Below are positions 1 to 6,781 of a stretch of DNA of 30,451 bases, one piece after another. Below the pieces are notes generated by a model. It was not told where the DNA came from. It ran no database searches and worked only from the letters and a program-made list of their open reading frames with translations. Every line of letters starts with the position of its first letter. Positions within the stretch are counted from its first letter, which is position 1. The stretch is from UBA285 sp049970695 (GTDB lineage Archaea > Thermoproteota > Thermoprotei_A > Sulfolobales > Desulfurococcaceae), in the NCBI GenBank assembly GCA_049970695.1, contig JBMFML010000012.1:1-30451 (forward strand). The letters are read 5' to 3'. A program made the position numbers and the translations under genes.

Positions 1-4
1 CAGC

Positions 5-406
5 GTGTCGTACGAGCCCCGCAGGTCCTTCATTGCAGCGCTACTGGGCGTAGAGCTGTGGATGCCGCACCTCCGCATCTGCGTGTACAACAAGCTCGAC
101 AGCCCCGCCACCTTCGACATTGAGAGCGTCGAGATAAGAGCTGGGAGCAGCTGGCTTGGAGGCGACTTCGTTGCTGGCGGCGAGGGCCCAGGACTGCCCC
201 TGAACTTAAAGCCCCGCTCCATTGACTGCACAGAAGTAGAGCTCAACAGGTGGAACAGAAACCACTTCTCAGACCCCGACAAGAAGGTCCTGAAGCCGGG
301 CACTTACACCGTGGTCGTAACGGGCATGCTCGAGCGCGAAACAGAGCCGGGCACTAGGGTGGCCCTGAGGGTATCACTGAGATACGTGTTCACAGTGCAG
401 CCCTGA
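5..406 (+). CDS. Hypothetical protein, probably the 3' part of a longer gene
   Basis: The reading frame is open to the left edge of the window, so the GTG at position 5 may be internal and the gene may begin outside. The visible 133 residues are rich in beta-strand patterns (alternating hydrophobic residues, a late LKPGTYTVVV stretch typical of the last strands of Ig-like or beta-sandwich domains) and have no clear membrane segment. I do not recognise the family. A surface or accessory beta-sandwich protein is a guess from the strand pattern only. The next gene on the same strand starts about 140 bases later and has its own TATA-like element, so the two are probably not one operon. Confidence 0.55.
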   Translation: MSYEPRRSFIAALLGVELWMPHLRICVYNKLDSPATFDIESVEIRAGSSWLGGDFVAGGEGPGLPLNLKPRSIDCTEVELNRWNRNHFSDPDKKVLKPGTYTVVVTGMLERETEPGTRVALRVSLRYVFTVQP

Positions 407-483
407 CCAGGCCTCCGCCACGAGCTGGAGAGCCCCTGGCCCCGGCGCCTGTGAGCCTGTGCTGCCGCGCGGCACAGAGCCTC

Positions 484-497
484 GAAAAGATAAAAAT
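484..497 (+). promoter_or_regulatory. Probable TATA element for the membrane protein at 543
   Basis: An A-rich stretch (AAAAGATAAAAA core) stands out from GC-rich surroundings about 50 bases before the GTG at 543. It lies inside the longer version of the reading frame that would start at 459, which argues for the shorter gene. Confidence 0.4.
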
Positions 498-542
498 GGC
501 TGGGCTTTGAGAACGTATTGGGCAGAGAACCGGGGGGCTATT

Positions 543-1055
543 GTGCCGTGGAGCAAGTCGTATGCTTTAAGAGCGCTCATCATAATTACCCTCATAATAA
601 TTATGTACATTATCCCCTTGACTTTCGCGATAGGGTTCTACTTGTCTTTCGTGGGAAGCGGCGCTGTGTATGAGTGGGTTACCTACTTTCTCATCGGGCT
701 GCTGGCCCTGGGAATAGCGGCAGTAGTACTAGTTCTCGTTAACAGCATCGCCTACGTCGAGGTATCTTCAATGGGTATTCGCATAGTCAAGGGGTTCGTA
801 GGCGGGAGGGAGGTACTAATCTCCCGGGGGGAGGTCAGCGAGGTTGTGCTTCGGGCACAAAAGTTCACGTGGCTTTACCCCCTGCTAGCAGGCGAGAGCA
901 GCGCGCCAGTGCTCGCATCAGCGGGTGCAGCCACTGTGACCATAAAGACCGCATCTGGGCGGAAGTGGCACTTCGTGCTGGATGCGGAAGATATCCTCGC
1001 ATTTGCAAAAACCGTGGAAGAAGAGCTTGCAATAAAAGTAGCCACGCAGCAGTAG
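543..1055 (+). CDS. Small membrane protein with two N-terminal helices and a cytosolic beta-rich tail
   Basis: I chose GTG at 543 because it follows a GGGGGG ribosome-binding stretch (532-538) and because a TATA-like element lies at 484-497; an upstream GTG at 459 is in frame but poorly supported. The 170-residue product has two strong hydrophobic segments (about residues 8-38 and 46-72), then about 95 residues with alternating strands and a final helix. This shape matches proteins with a membrane hairpin followed by a bacterial PH-like domain (YdbT/DUF304 type), but no diagnostic motif allows a firm call. The function is unknown. It stands alone: the downstream 680 bases hold no intact gene. 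Confidence 0.6.
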   Translation: MPWSKSYALRALIIITLIIIMYIIPLTFAIGFYLSFVGSGAVYEWVTYFLIGLLALGIAAVVLVLVNSIAYVEVSSMGIRIVKGFVGGREVLISRGEVSEVVLRAQKFTWLYPLLAGESSAPVLASAGAATVTIKTASGRKWHFVLDAEDILAFAKTVEEELAIKVATQQ

Positions 1056-1130
1056 CACTGCGCTCGCCGGCACGAGGCTCGAGCCCGCAGCCGCGTCCTT
1101 CCCACAGCTCTTCGCTTCGCCGAGCCCTCT

Positions 1131-1206
1131 ACTCAGCTGAGCACTGGAGTAGCGCCGTCGCTGAGCACTGCTTCCACGTAGAGCGCGCCCAAGGCTCAAG
1201 ACCGCT
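1131..1206 (+). pseudogene. Relic of a PaREP1-type (HEPN superfamily) gene, copy 1
   Basis: This stretch matches the reverse complement of the clearer PaREP1 relic at 3093-3493. AGCTGAGCACT is shared exactly, then in both copies exactly 20 bases run to the end of a shared GCTGAG, and after a gap of about 20 bases missing here both have TGCTTCCACGTAGAG. Translation of the last part gives the CFHVE core that in PaREP1 proteins precedes GFHEA. The copy is short and out of frame, so it is not functional. Its true borders cannot be seen; similarity fades on both sides. Confidence 0.45.
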
Positions 1207-1732
1207 TCTGCTAAGACCCCCGCAGCCAGCTTGTACTCGTCTTCACCGCTTTACTCAGAATGGGGTGTAAGCAAGGGCGGAACTCATGAAAACTCAACTG
1301 CGCAAACTCCTCGAGTCACGGAAGCGGGCTTCTCGAGGTTTAGAACAACACAAGCCCACGGACTACTAGCAGCTGTCGAGAGCCGAGATAATGCCGCAGC
1401 GCGCCCCCAACAGGCTCCCGAGACGCAACACCTCGGAAAGCCCAAACCCGCGCCCGGGGCGAATTCGGGCTGGCGCACTGCGCCCCAAGCTCGCGAAGGA
1501 CAAATCCTCAGGCACTTCTCTACTAAGCTCGGTCAGGGCCTGCCTGGGCCTACGGCTCTTCGAAGGCCAGCTCGCGGCCTCGACTCGGGGCTCGCCGATT
1601 TTAAGCTTCAAAAGCTAAACTTGGGTTTGAGGGATGATGTGAGCTTGATTGGCCGATGAGTGCGGACGGTTTCTGGTGCTGACCCAGGTGCGCGGGAAGG
1701 CCGCCGAGTTCGAGGCCGCTGATGTGGCCTCC
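1207..1732. other. Gene-poor stretch without a convincing gene
   Basis: Several frames are open here, but their translations are low-complexity Arg/Pro/Ser/Ala-rich strings of the kind that GC-rich noncoding DNA gives. None has a ribosome binding site plus a recognisable protein. An AT-richer patch at about 1598-1630 could hold a promoter, but no gene follows it. The stretch most likely contains decayed genes. Confidence 0.5.
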
Positions 1733-2956
1733 TCAGGGAGCCGCGACAAACAAGACTAGGGCAGTAGCCAGCGCGGCCAGCTCAGAGGCAAAGACGTCTT
1801 TGTATGCTGATGTTAGCGGCACTCCAAAGTACTGGGCGGTGTAGACGTAGCAGAGGTGTGCTGGAGAGGCTATGTAGCCCAGCAGGGCGGCAGTGTACAC
1901 GAGCGAGGCCCAGTCGCCCGCGTGTCCCAGTGCCTGGGCAATAGATAGCCCCACGACGATCCCCGTGAGGGGCGAGCCCGTGGCGAAGGAGGCAAGGTAG
2001 GGTGTTGCAACAGCTAGTGCGAGCGCCGCCAAGCCCCCGCTGAAGAGAGAGGACACGAGCCCTGGTCCTCCCAGGGCCGTGAAGGCGTTTTTCAAGAGCA
2101 TGGAGGAGAAGCCTGCTACTAGTAGCTCGCCGGTCTGCCTCGAGAAGGCCGCTCTCGCGACGTCCTTCAGACCAGCGCGGGAGAGCAGCAAGAGGAGGCA
2201 CGTGCCGAGCAAGAGCCCGAGAACCATGGAGAGCCTGGCAACGGGGAATAGGCTTGTCCACGCGCTCAAAAAGGGGTCAAGCAGCACGGCCACAGATATC
2301 GCTACTAGCAGTGGTGCCAGCGTCTTTGCGAGCTCGCGCCCGCTGCCACTACTGCCCAGCGCGGCGCCCGAGCTCTTCGCGCCCTTGAAGCCGAGGAAGT
2401 AGCCCGCGACCACCATGGCCGCCATTACGGGCAATTGCCTCAGTGCAAGGCTCCACACGCTAGTACCAGCCACCGCGGCGGCCGTCGCCATTACAGCACT
2501 GAGAGGGTAAGCCAGGAATATCACGTGGCGAAACCACACGTTAACATAGAGCATCTTCTCTCTGCTGAGCCCCATTCTGCTGCCAACGGCATCCACTACT
2601 GGGGCGGACATGAGCGCCCCGCCCGGCACTGGGAGCAGCCCTATTGCAGCGGGCACGAGGGACGCCACGAACTTGGGCTTCTTCAAAGCACCTACGAGGG
2701 CCTCTCCCAGCTTGTTGATGAAGCCCGTTGCGCGGTAGAGCCCAACAAAGGTGGATATCAAGAACATCACGACCAGCAAGTCCACGGTGGCCCTCTCGCT
2801 CGCCGTCTCGGCCAACAGCTCCAGCGCGCCGGGGCCCATGCCAACTAGCGACATCGCAAGAGAAGCCAGTAGAAGCGCCAGCCAAACAGGCCTCTTCAAG
2901 GCCAGAAACGCTGCGAGCACAGCAAAGCCGGCCACTATTCCAGCTACGCTCGTCAC
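1733..2956 (-). CDS. DUF401 family integral membrane protein (ion-transporter superfamily)
   Basis: The 407-residue protein is almost entirely hydrophobic with about ten membrane segments. It contains the family hallmark PVPGGALMSAPVVD at about residues 108-121, and the length fits the DUF401/COG1906 (TIGR00529) family. These proteins belong to the ion-transporter superfamily related to gluconate and citrate permeases; the substrate is not known. The start is GTG at 2956-2954, preceded by GGGGTG about five bases upstream; a possible TATA (TATTAAGC in the coding sense) lies near 3009-3016. It appears monocistronic: gene-poor DNA flanks both ends, with PaREP1 relics beyond on either side. Confidence 0.85.
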   Translation of the reverse strand: MTSVAGIVAGFAVLAAFLALKRPVWLALLLASLAMSLVGMGPGALELLAETASERATVDLLVVMFLISTFVGLYRATGFINKLGEALVGALKKPKFVASLVPAAIGLLPVPGGALMSAPVVDAVGSRMGLSREKMLYVNVWFRHVIFLAYPLSAVMATAAAVAGTSVWSLALRQLPVMAAMVVAGYFLGFKGAKSSGAALGSSGSGRELAKTLAPLLVAISVAVLLDPFLSAWTSLFPVARLSMVLGLLLGTCLLLLLSRAGLKDVARAAFSRQTGELLVAGFSSMLLKNAFTALGGPGLVSSLFSGGLAALALAVATPYLASFATGSPLTGIVVGLSIAQALGHAGDWASLVYTAALLGYIASPAHLCYVYTAQYFGVPLTSAYKDVFASELAALATALVLFVAAP

Positions 2957-3092
2957 GCCAGCACCCCTGCTGGCTCTTGCTTAGGCTGTGTTGAAATACG
3001 CCGGCTGCAGGCTTAATAGCTCCAATTCCAGTGCACTAGCGCGCCACGAAGCGGCTTTGTCAGCTGGTAGCGCCCGGTCCAAGCAGCTGGAG

Positions 3093-3493
3093 TTACAGCT
3101 GCAAGTGCGCGAACGACTTGCAGCTCGGCCCTTCACTTTGTTCAAGGCACGGCCGACAGGCCGGCCCAGCCTCGTGGAAGCCCTCTACGTGGAAGCACCG
3201 TGCAGCGCCCCAGGCCCCTCTCAGCCACTCGCCTTTGGTAGTGCTCAGCTCTCCCACAGCCTCTTCTAGGTCTCGAACGCTCCACCACGCCCTTCTTCAA
3301 CCCTCGCTACTATGCCCAGCCCGTAGCACTCTGCGAGGGCCTATTCTCCAGCCGCCTTGCACGGCTCTTAGCCGGCTTGAACGGGGTTGTAGTCCAGCAC
3401 GTTCGCCGCTTCATTTAGGCTCTCAACGGCCAGCTCGACGTGCTTGCTAGTACTGCTCCTCCTGGTAAGCGCCGCGGTGCCCAACGCGGGCAC
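3093..3493 (-). pseudogene. PaREP1-type (HEPN superfamily) pseudogene, copy 2
   Basis: Read on the minus strand, a GTG at 3493 opens a frame with a PaREP1-like N-terminus: two amphipathic helices containing LAVESLNEAANVL and then NPVQAG, corresponding to the usual DPVQASEK. That frame then meets stop codons (AG*EP, GE*AL). A second frame continues the family pattern: WWSVRDLEEAVGEL, KGEWLRGAWGAARCF, HVEGFHEAGPAC, ending at a TAA at 3093. The total span of about 133 codons is the normal PaREP1 length. The order of motifs is right, but a frameshift and several stops break the gene. PaREP1 (PF05942) is an archaeal, mostly crenarchaeal, multicopy family in the HEPN clan; its function is unknown, though many HEPN proteins are toxin RNases. 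Confidence 0.75.
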
Positions 3494-3547
3494 CTGACGC
3501 GCAAACCAGTCACGCCGTCCAAGCGGCCTTTAAGCGGTTGCTGGTAG

Positions 3548-5401
3548 CTAGGCACCAAGCCTCATGGACTCCGTGAACGCCTTCTTGAATAGGGGGTCTG
3601 CCGAGAGCTCTACGTACTTGACCCTCTCCCTGGCGAACTCTTCTACCTCCCTCCTCGCGTCGATAGACTTGAGCGCTACTTTAGCACCTACTATGGCGCT
3701 CTCACCCACGAACACTACTCTGCTCTTCTCGACAGGGGGTATCAGGCCGAGCTCAATAGCGCTGTCAACGCCGAGGCTCGCCCCAAAGGAGCCTGCCACG
3801 TAGACCCCCTCCAAGTCGCCCGGCCCGACTCCCGCCTTCTCGAGAAGGACCCTCCAGGCAGCCTGAACAGCGGCCTTGGCCAAGAGGAGTGCTTCAACGT
3901 CCTTTGCAGTCACGTATATGTCGCTTCCAGTAGCGCTCTCAGCTGCTGGGACCACGATAAACCTGCACGGAGGAGGCTCGCACACGAGCCTCGGGTGGCT
4001 CCCCCTAATAAACCTCCCCTTGTAGTCGAGAACGCCACTCCTGTAGAGCTCTGCAAGCAGCTCCACCAAGCCGCTGCCGCAAATACCCCTGGGCCTCCCG
4101 CCGCCTATAGTCTCGTACTCGACGCCTCCCCCGGTAACCTTCACCGAGCTTATGGCGCCCGGCACCGCCCTCATTCCATGCGAAATGTGCATTCCCTCGA
4201 AGGCCGGGCCTGATGGTGCTGAAGCAGCGTAGGCGCCGCTCTCGCCTCCGAGCAGGACTTCCGTGTTCGTGCCTATGTCTATGACCAGCAGGGGCCCCTT
4301 CTTCTTGTGGAGCTGCGTCGCAAGGATGTTTGCCGAGGCGTCAGCACCGACGTATCCTCCAATGATGGGGAGGGCGTAGACGCGCCCGCGGGGGTTCACG
4401 TTGCTTAAACCGAGCTCTCTGGTAGAGCAGCTGAGGGACCTGGATACTGCTGGGACGTAGGGCGAGTAGGCGAGGCCGCTCAGCGGTATGTGGAAGAGCA
4501 GGTGGTGCATGACGGTGTTTCCAACTACCACCACTTCGTAAACGCGCTCTGGGCGCACTCCAGCTTTTTTCGAGAGCCTCAGGGCAAGGTCGCTGATTGC
4601 AGAGAGCGCTAGCTTGCTAAGCTCTGAGAGGCCTTGTGGAGACTCCTCTGCAAAAGCCATTCTAGACACGACGTCTGCTCCGCGAGAGAGCTGGGGGTTC
4701 TCCACGGAGTCCTCGGCCAGCGTCTTACCGGTATTCAGGTCTACTAAGTGCGCAAGTATCTTCGACGTGCCGACATCTACTGCCAGGCCGTAGAGCTCGC
4801 TCCTGGTGTCCCCGGGCTCTAGAGCCAGGAGGCTTTCGCCATACAGCACCGCAGTGATCCTCCACTCGCTGAGCCTGAGTAGCCTCGGCAGCTCGCGGAG
4901 CAGCTCCAGGGGCGCCCCGACCTCGGCGCCCGGCTCAAGCGCGCCGACTTCTACCAGGGAGTCCACGAGCCTCTCGAAGTCGGGCCTGTTGTCTTCCAGG
5001 CTTGGTGGGCGGAGCTCCAAGTACACCTTCCTCACAGCGGGCTTTAATGGGTACACGTCGTCCCTGAGCGCAAGGGGCTTTGCAACCAGCCTCTCACGCG
5101 TGAGCAGGGACTCTGGCGGCACTAGCACTACAACCCTGCCGGACAAGACGCGGGCCTCGCAGGCAAGCCTAGACCCCCTGTCCAGGAGCTCCCCGAGCAC
5201 CTCTTCTTCGCGCGGAGTAGGCCTGCTGAGGTTTTCAGCCCCCTCCTCCACTACCACTCTGCACTTGCCGCAGAGCCCCCGCCCACCACAGTAGCTGGCA
5301 ATTGCCAAGCCCGCCCTGCGGGCTGCCTGCAGGAGCGTGAGCCCTGCCTCGGCCTCCACCTCGAGCCCCCAAGGCCTTAGGAGCACTCTAGGCACTTCCA
5401 A
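3548..5401 (-). CDS. RACo-like protein: 2Fe-2S ferredoxin plus ASKHA (DUF4445) domain
   Basis: The 617-residue protein has an N-terminal plant-type 2Fe-2S domain with ligands C38, C44, C47 and C81 (CGGRGLCGKC), a linker/middle domain to about residue 200, and a C-terminal actin-like ATPase fold with two phosphate loops: DVGTS at 209-213 and VIDIGTNTE at about residue 373. This is the architecture of RACo, the ATP-dependent reductive activator of corrinoid methyltransferase proteins (COG3894). Activators reduce inactive Co(II) to Co(I). No corrinoid protein or methyltransferase lies in this window, so the partner is unknown. Start TTG at 5401 follows GAGGGG; a TATA (GCTAATAAGC) at about 5440-5451 gives a short leader. 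The gene is divergent from 5565. Confidence 0.85.
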   Translation of the reverse strand: MEVPRVLLRPWGLEVEAEAGLTLLQAARRAGLAIASYCGGRGLCGKCRVVVEEGAENLSRPTPREEEVLGELLDRGSRLACEARVLSGRVVVLVPPESLLTRERLVAKPLALRDDVYPLKPAVRKVYLELRPPSLEDNRPDFERLVDSLVEVGALEPGAEVGAPLELLRELPRLLRLSEWRITAVLYGESLLALEPGDTRSELYGLAVDVGTSKILAHLVDLNTGKTLAEDSVENPQLSRGADVVSRMAFAEESPQGLSELSKLALSAISDLALRLSKKAGVRPERVYEVVVVGNTVMHHLLFHIPLSGLAYSPYVPAVSRSLSCSTRELGLSNVNPRGRVYALPIIGGYVGADASANILATQLHKKKGPLLVIDIGTNTEVLLGGESGAYAASAPSGPAFEGMHISHGMRAVPGAISSVKVTGGGVEYETIGGGRPRGICGSGLVELLAELYRSGVLDYKGRFIRGSHPRLVCEPPPCRFIVVPAAESATGSDIYVTAKDVEALLLAKAAVQAAWRVLLEKAGVGPGDLEGVYVAGSFGASLGVDSAIELGLIPPVEKSRVVFVGESAIVGAKVALKSIDARREVEEFARERVKYVELSADPLFKKAFTESMRLGA

Positions 5402-5439
5402 GACCCCTCGGGGCTTGATAGGGGCTGAGCGCTGCAGGG

Positions 5440-5451
5440 GCTTATTAGCAG
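5440..5451 (-). promoter_or_regulatory. TATA element of the RACo-like gene
   Basis: In the coding sense it reads GCTAATAAGC. The distance to the TTG start at 5401 (about 44 bases) allows a leader of about 17 bases carrying the GAGGGG ribosome binding site. Confidence 0.5.
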
Positions 5452-5453
5452 TC

Positions 5454-5515
5454 GTTCCAGCTGCTTGAAACGTCCTGGAACAAATGCTCCTTGGTGTTTC
5501 AAGCGGGTTTCAGGC
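5454..5515. promoter_or_regulatory. Cluster of interleaved inverted repeats between divergent promoters
   Basis: Two perfect inverted repeats interlock: GTTCCAG (5454-5460) with CTGGAAC (5475-5481), and GCTTGAAAC (5463-5471) with GTTTCAAGC (5496-5504). A further near-copy GTTTCAGGC (5507-5515) repeats the last arm 11 bases later, about one helical turn, and the arms at 5463 and 5496 are 33 bases apart, about three turns. The cluster lies between the TATA elements of the divergent genes starting at 5401 and 5565, as expected of an operator array. The regulator is not visible. Confidence 0.5.
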
Positions 5516-5522
5516 TTGTCCC

Positions 5523-5532
5523 TTATTTAAAA
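5523..5532 (+). promoter_or_regulatory. TATA element of the secreted coiled-coil protein
   Basis: TTATTTAAAA stands about 26 bases before position 5555, so transcription should begin about 10 bases before the GTG at 5565, just including the GGTGAT ribosome binding site at 5554-5559. Confidence 0.6.
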
Positions 5533-5564
5533 CCATGCAGTAGGCTAGCCACGGGTGATGCAGG

Positions 5565-6719
5565 GTGAGGCTCGCAGCAGTAGCACTAGTAGCCCTAGTA
5601 GTGCTTGGTCTGGCAGTGCCGCTAGCTGCCTTTGCAGAGGCGCAGACGCCGGAGCCGGAGAAGTACATGCCAGAAGTAGATGTCGTCTTCAGAGGCGGCT
5701 GGGGGAGGCTCAGAGTACAAGTCTTAGACCCAAGTAGGGCCATCGAACTCGCCTACGCCATGAGGAACTTAACGTACGACTTGTTCCAGTGGGAAATAGG
5801 CTACAACGTAACAGCAGCGCAAGTGCAGCTGTCTAAAGCAGACGGGTTTTTGAATAAGGCGCTAGAGCTCAACAGCACGGCACCCAGGAGGGCAGCGGTA
5901 TTCGCCATTGTGGCTGCAATACACTACAGGCACGCCGCGCCAATAGCAAACGTCGTCCTGCACAAGGTGGTCAGGAACTACATGGTCAACGAGACCATAA
6001 CTAGAGAAGCCGTTGAAGCAGCCATCAAGGTTGCTGGAGAGCTGAAGGAAATACTGGTGTCAGCAGTAAGCAAGGCCAAGGAGAGCTACAGCATCAACAC
6101 CACTCTCGCTGAAAAGATCATTGCATGGGGCGACGAGAGGCTGAGCAATGCAACAGCGGCGCTAGAGGAAGGCAACATCACGCTTGCATTTAGGTACGCT
6201 GTCTCGGGCTACAGGGCTTACGTGAGGGCGTACGACCTGCTGCTGAAACAGCTACTAGTCAAGTACTTTGTCGAGGCGGTGTACGAGCGCTTCCAGCCAC
6301 CGGCCGGGCTCATTGCCGAGGAGCTGCCGAGCGCTATTAGAGAGCTCATTAAGGCAAAGGTAAGGGCAGGCGAGATCAAGAACATTAGCGAGGTAGTTGA
6401 GGAAGTCAGAGCGCAGGCCGAGAAGGTTAGGGAGCGCGTGCGCGAGCTAGAAAAAGCGAAGCTCAGAGAAGTGCTTGAAGAAAAAATCAAGGCAGCAGCA
6501 AAGTACGGTGTTCCAGGAGAGCAGCTAAAGGAGGTAGTTGAGAAGGCGCTGAGAGAGCTTGAGGGCAGGGGGCTCAAGGGGCTGAAGCTCGCCGAAGAAG
6601 TCGTTAAGCAAGTAAGAGAAATGCTGAAAGAGCGCATTGGCGAGAAAGCCGAAGAAGTCGTGAAAGTACTGCCAATGCCAAAGCCTCCAGTCACGCCACC
6701 AAGGCCACACAGGCCGTAG
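5565..6719 (+). CDS. Secreted helical/coiled-coil protein with proline-rich tail
   Basis: The 384-residue product begins with a clear Sec signal peptide (MRLAAVALVALVVLGLAVPL, probable cleavage after AFA or AEA near residues 23-26). The mature part is nearly all helical: a core to about residue 235, then a Glu/Lys/Arg-rich coiled-coil stretch (about 245-365), and a short tail rich in Pro, Lys and Arg. It has eight NxS/T sequons (for example NLT, NVT, NST, NET, NTT, NAT), fitting an N-glycosylated extracellular protein. There is no C-terminal membrane anchor or sorting motif. I do not recognise the family; a stalk or S-layer-associated protein is an inference from shape. The GTG start has GGTGAT five bases upstream. 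It is monocistronic, ending in a T-rich terminator. Confidence 0.75.
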   Translation: MRLAAVALVALVVLGLAVPLAAFAEAQTPEPEKYMPEVDVVFRGGWGRLRVQVLDPSRAIELAYAMRNLTYDLFQWEIGYNVTAAQVQLSKADGFLNKALELNSTAPRRAAVFAIVAAIHYRHAAPIANVVLHKVVRNYMVNETITREAVEAAIKVAGELKEILVSAVSKAKESYSINTTLAEKIIAWGDERLSNATAALEEGNITLAFRYAVSGYRAYVRAYDLLLKQLLVKYFVEAVYERFQPPAGLIAEELPSAIRELIKAKVRAGEIKNISEVVEEVRAQAEKVRERVRELEKAKLREVLEEKIKAAAKYGVPGEQLKEVVEKALRELEGRGLKGLKLAEEVVKQVREMLKERIGEKAEEVVKVLPMPKPPVTPPRPHRP

Positions 6720-6723
6720 CCGG

Positions 6724-6762
6724 TTTTCCAACCTCTTTTTTTAACTCACAACCTTTTTCTTC
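6724..6762 (+). terminator. T-rich transcription terminator
   Basis: Successive pyrimidine tracts, TTTT, a run of seven T (6736-6742) and a run of five T (6754-6758), follow the stop at 6719. Runs of T without a strong hairpin are the usual archaeal termination signal. The opposing gene ends at 6782, so the tract separates convergent genes. Confidence 0.55.
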
Positions 6763-6781
6763 CACCCCCATGTCTGGGCTC

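Noticed and set aside
459..542. Longer N-terminus for the small membrane protein.
   Set aside because: A TATA-like element lies inside this extension and the later GTG has the better ribosome binding site.
1288..1420. Plus-strand reading frame starting MKTQLRKLL that vaguely resembles a HEPN N-terminus.
   Set aside because: It is broken by a stop after about 22 codons and shares no nucleotide similarity with the other relics.
1632..1682. Possible C/D-box guide RNA (ATGATGT, CGATGAG and CTGA elements).
   Set aside because: The C and D' elements are only five bases apart, which is too short for a guide, and the boxes deviate from consensus. Probably chance.
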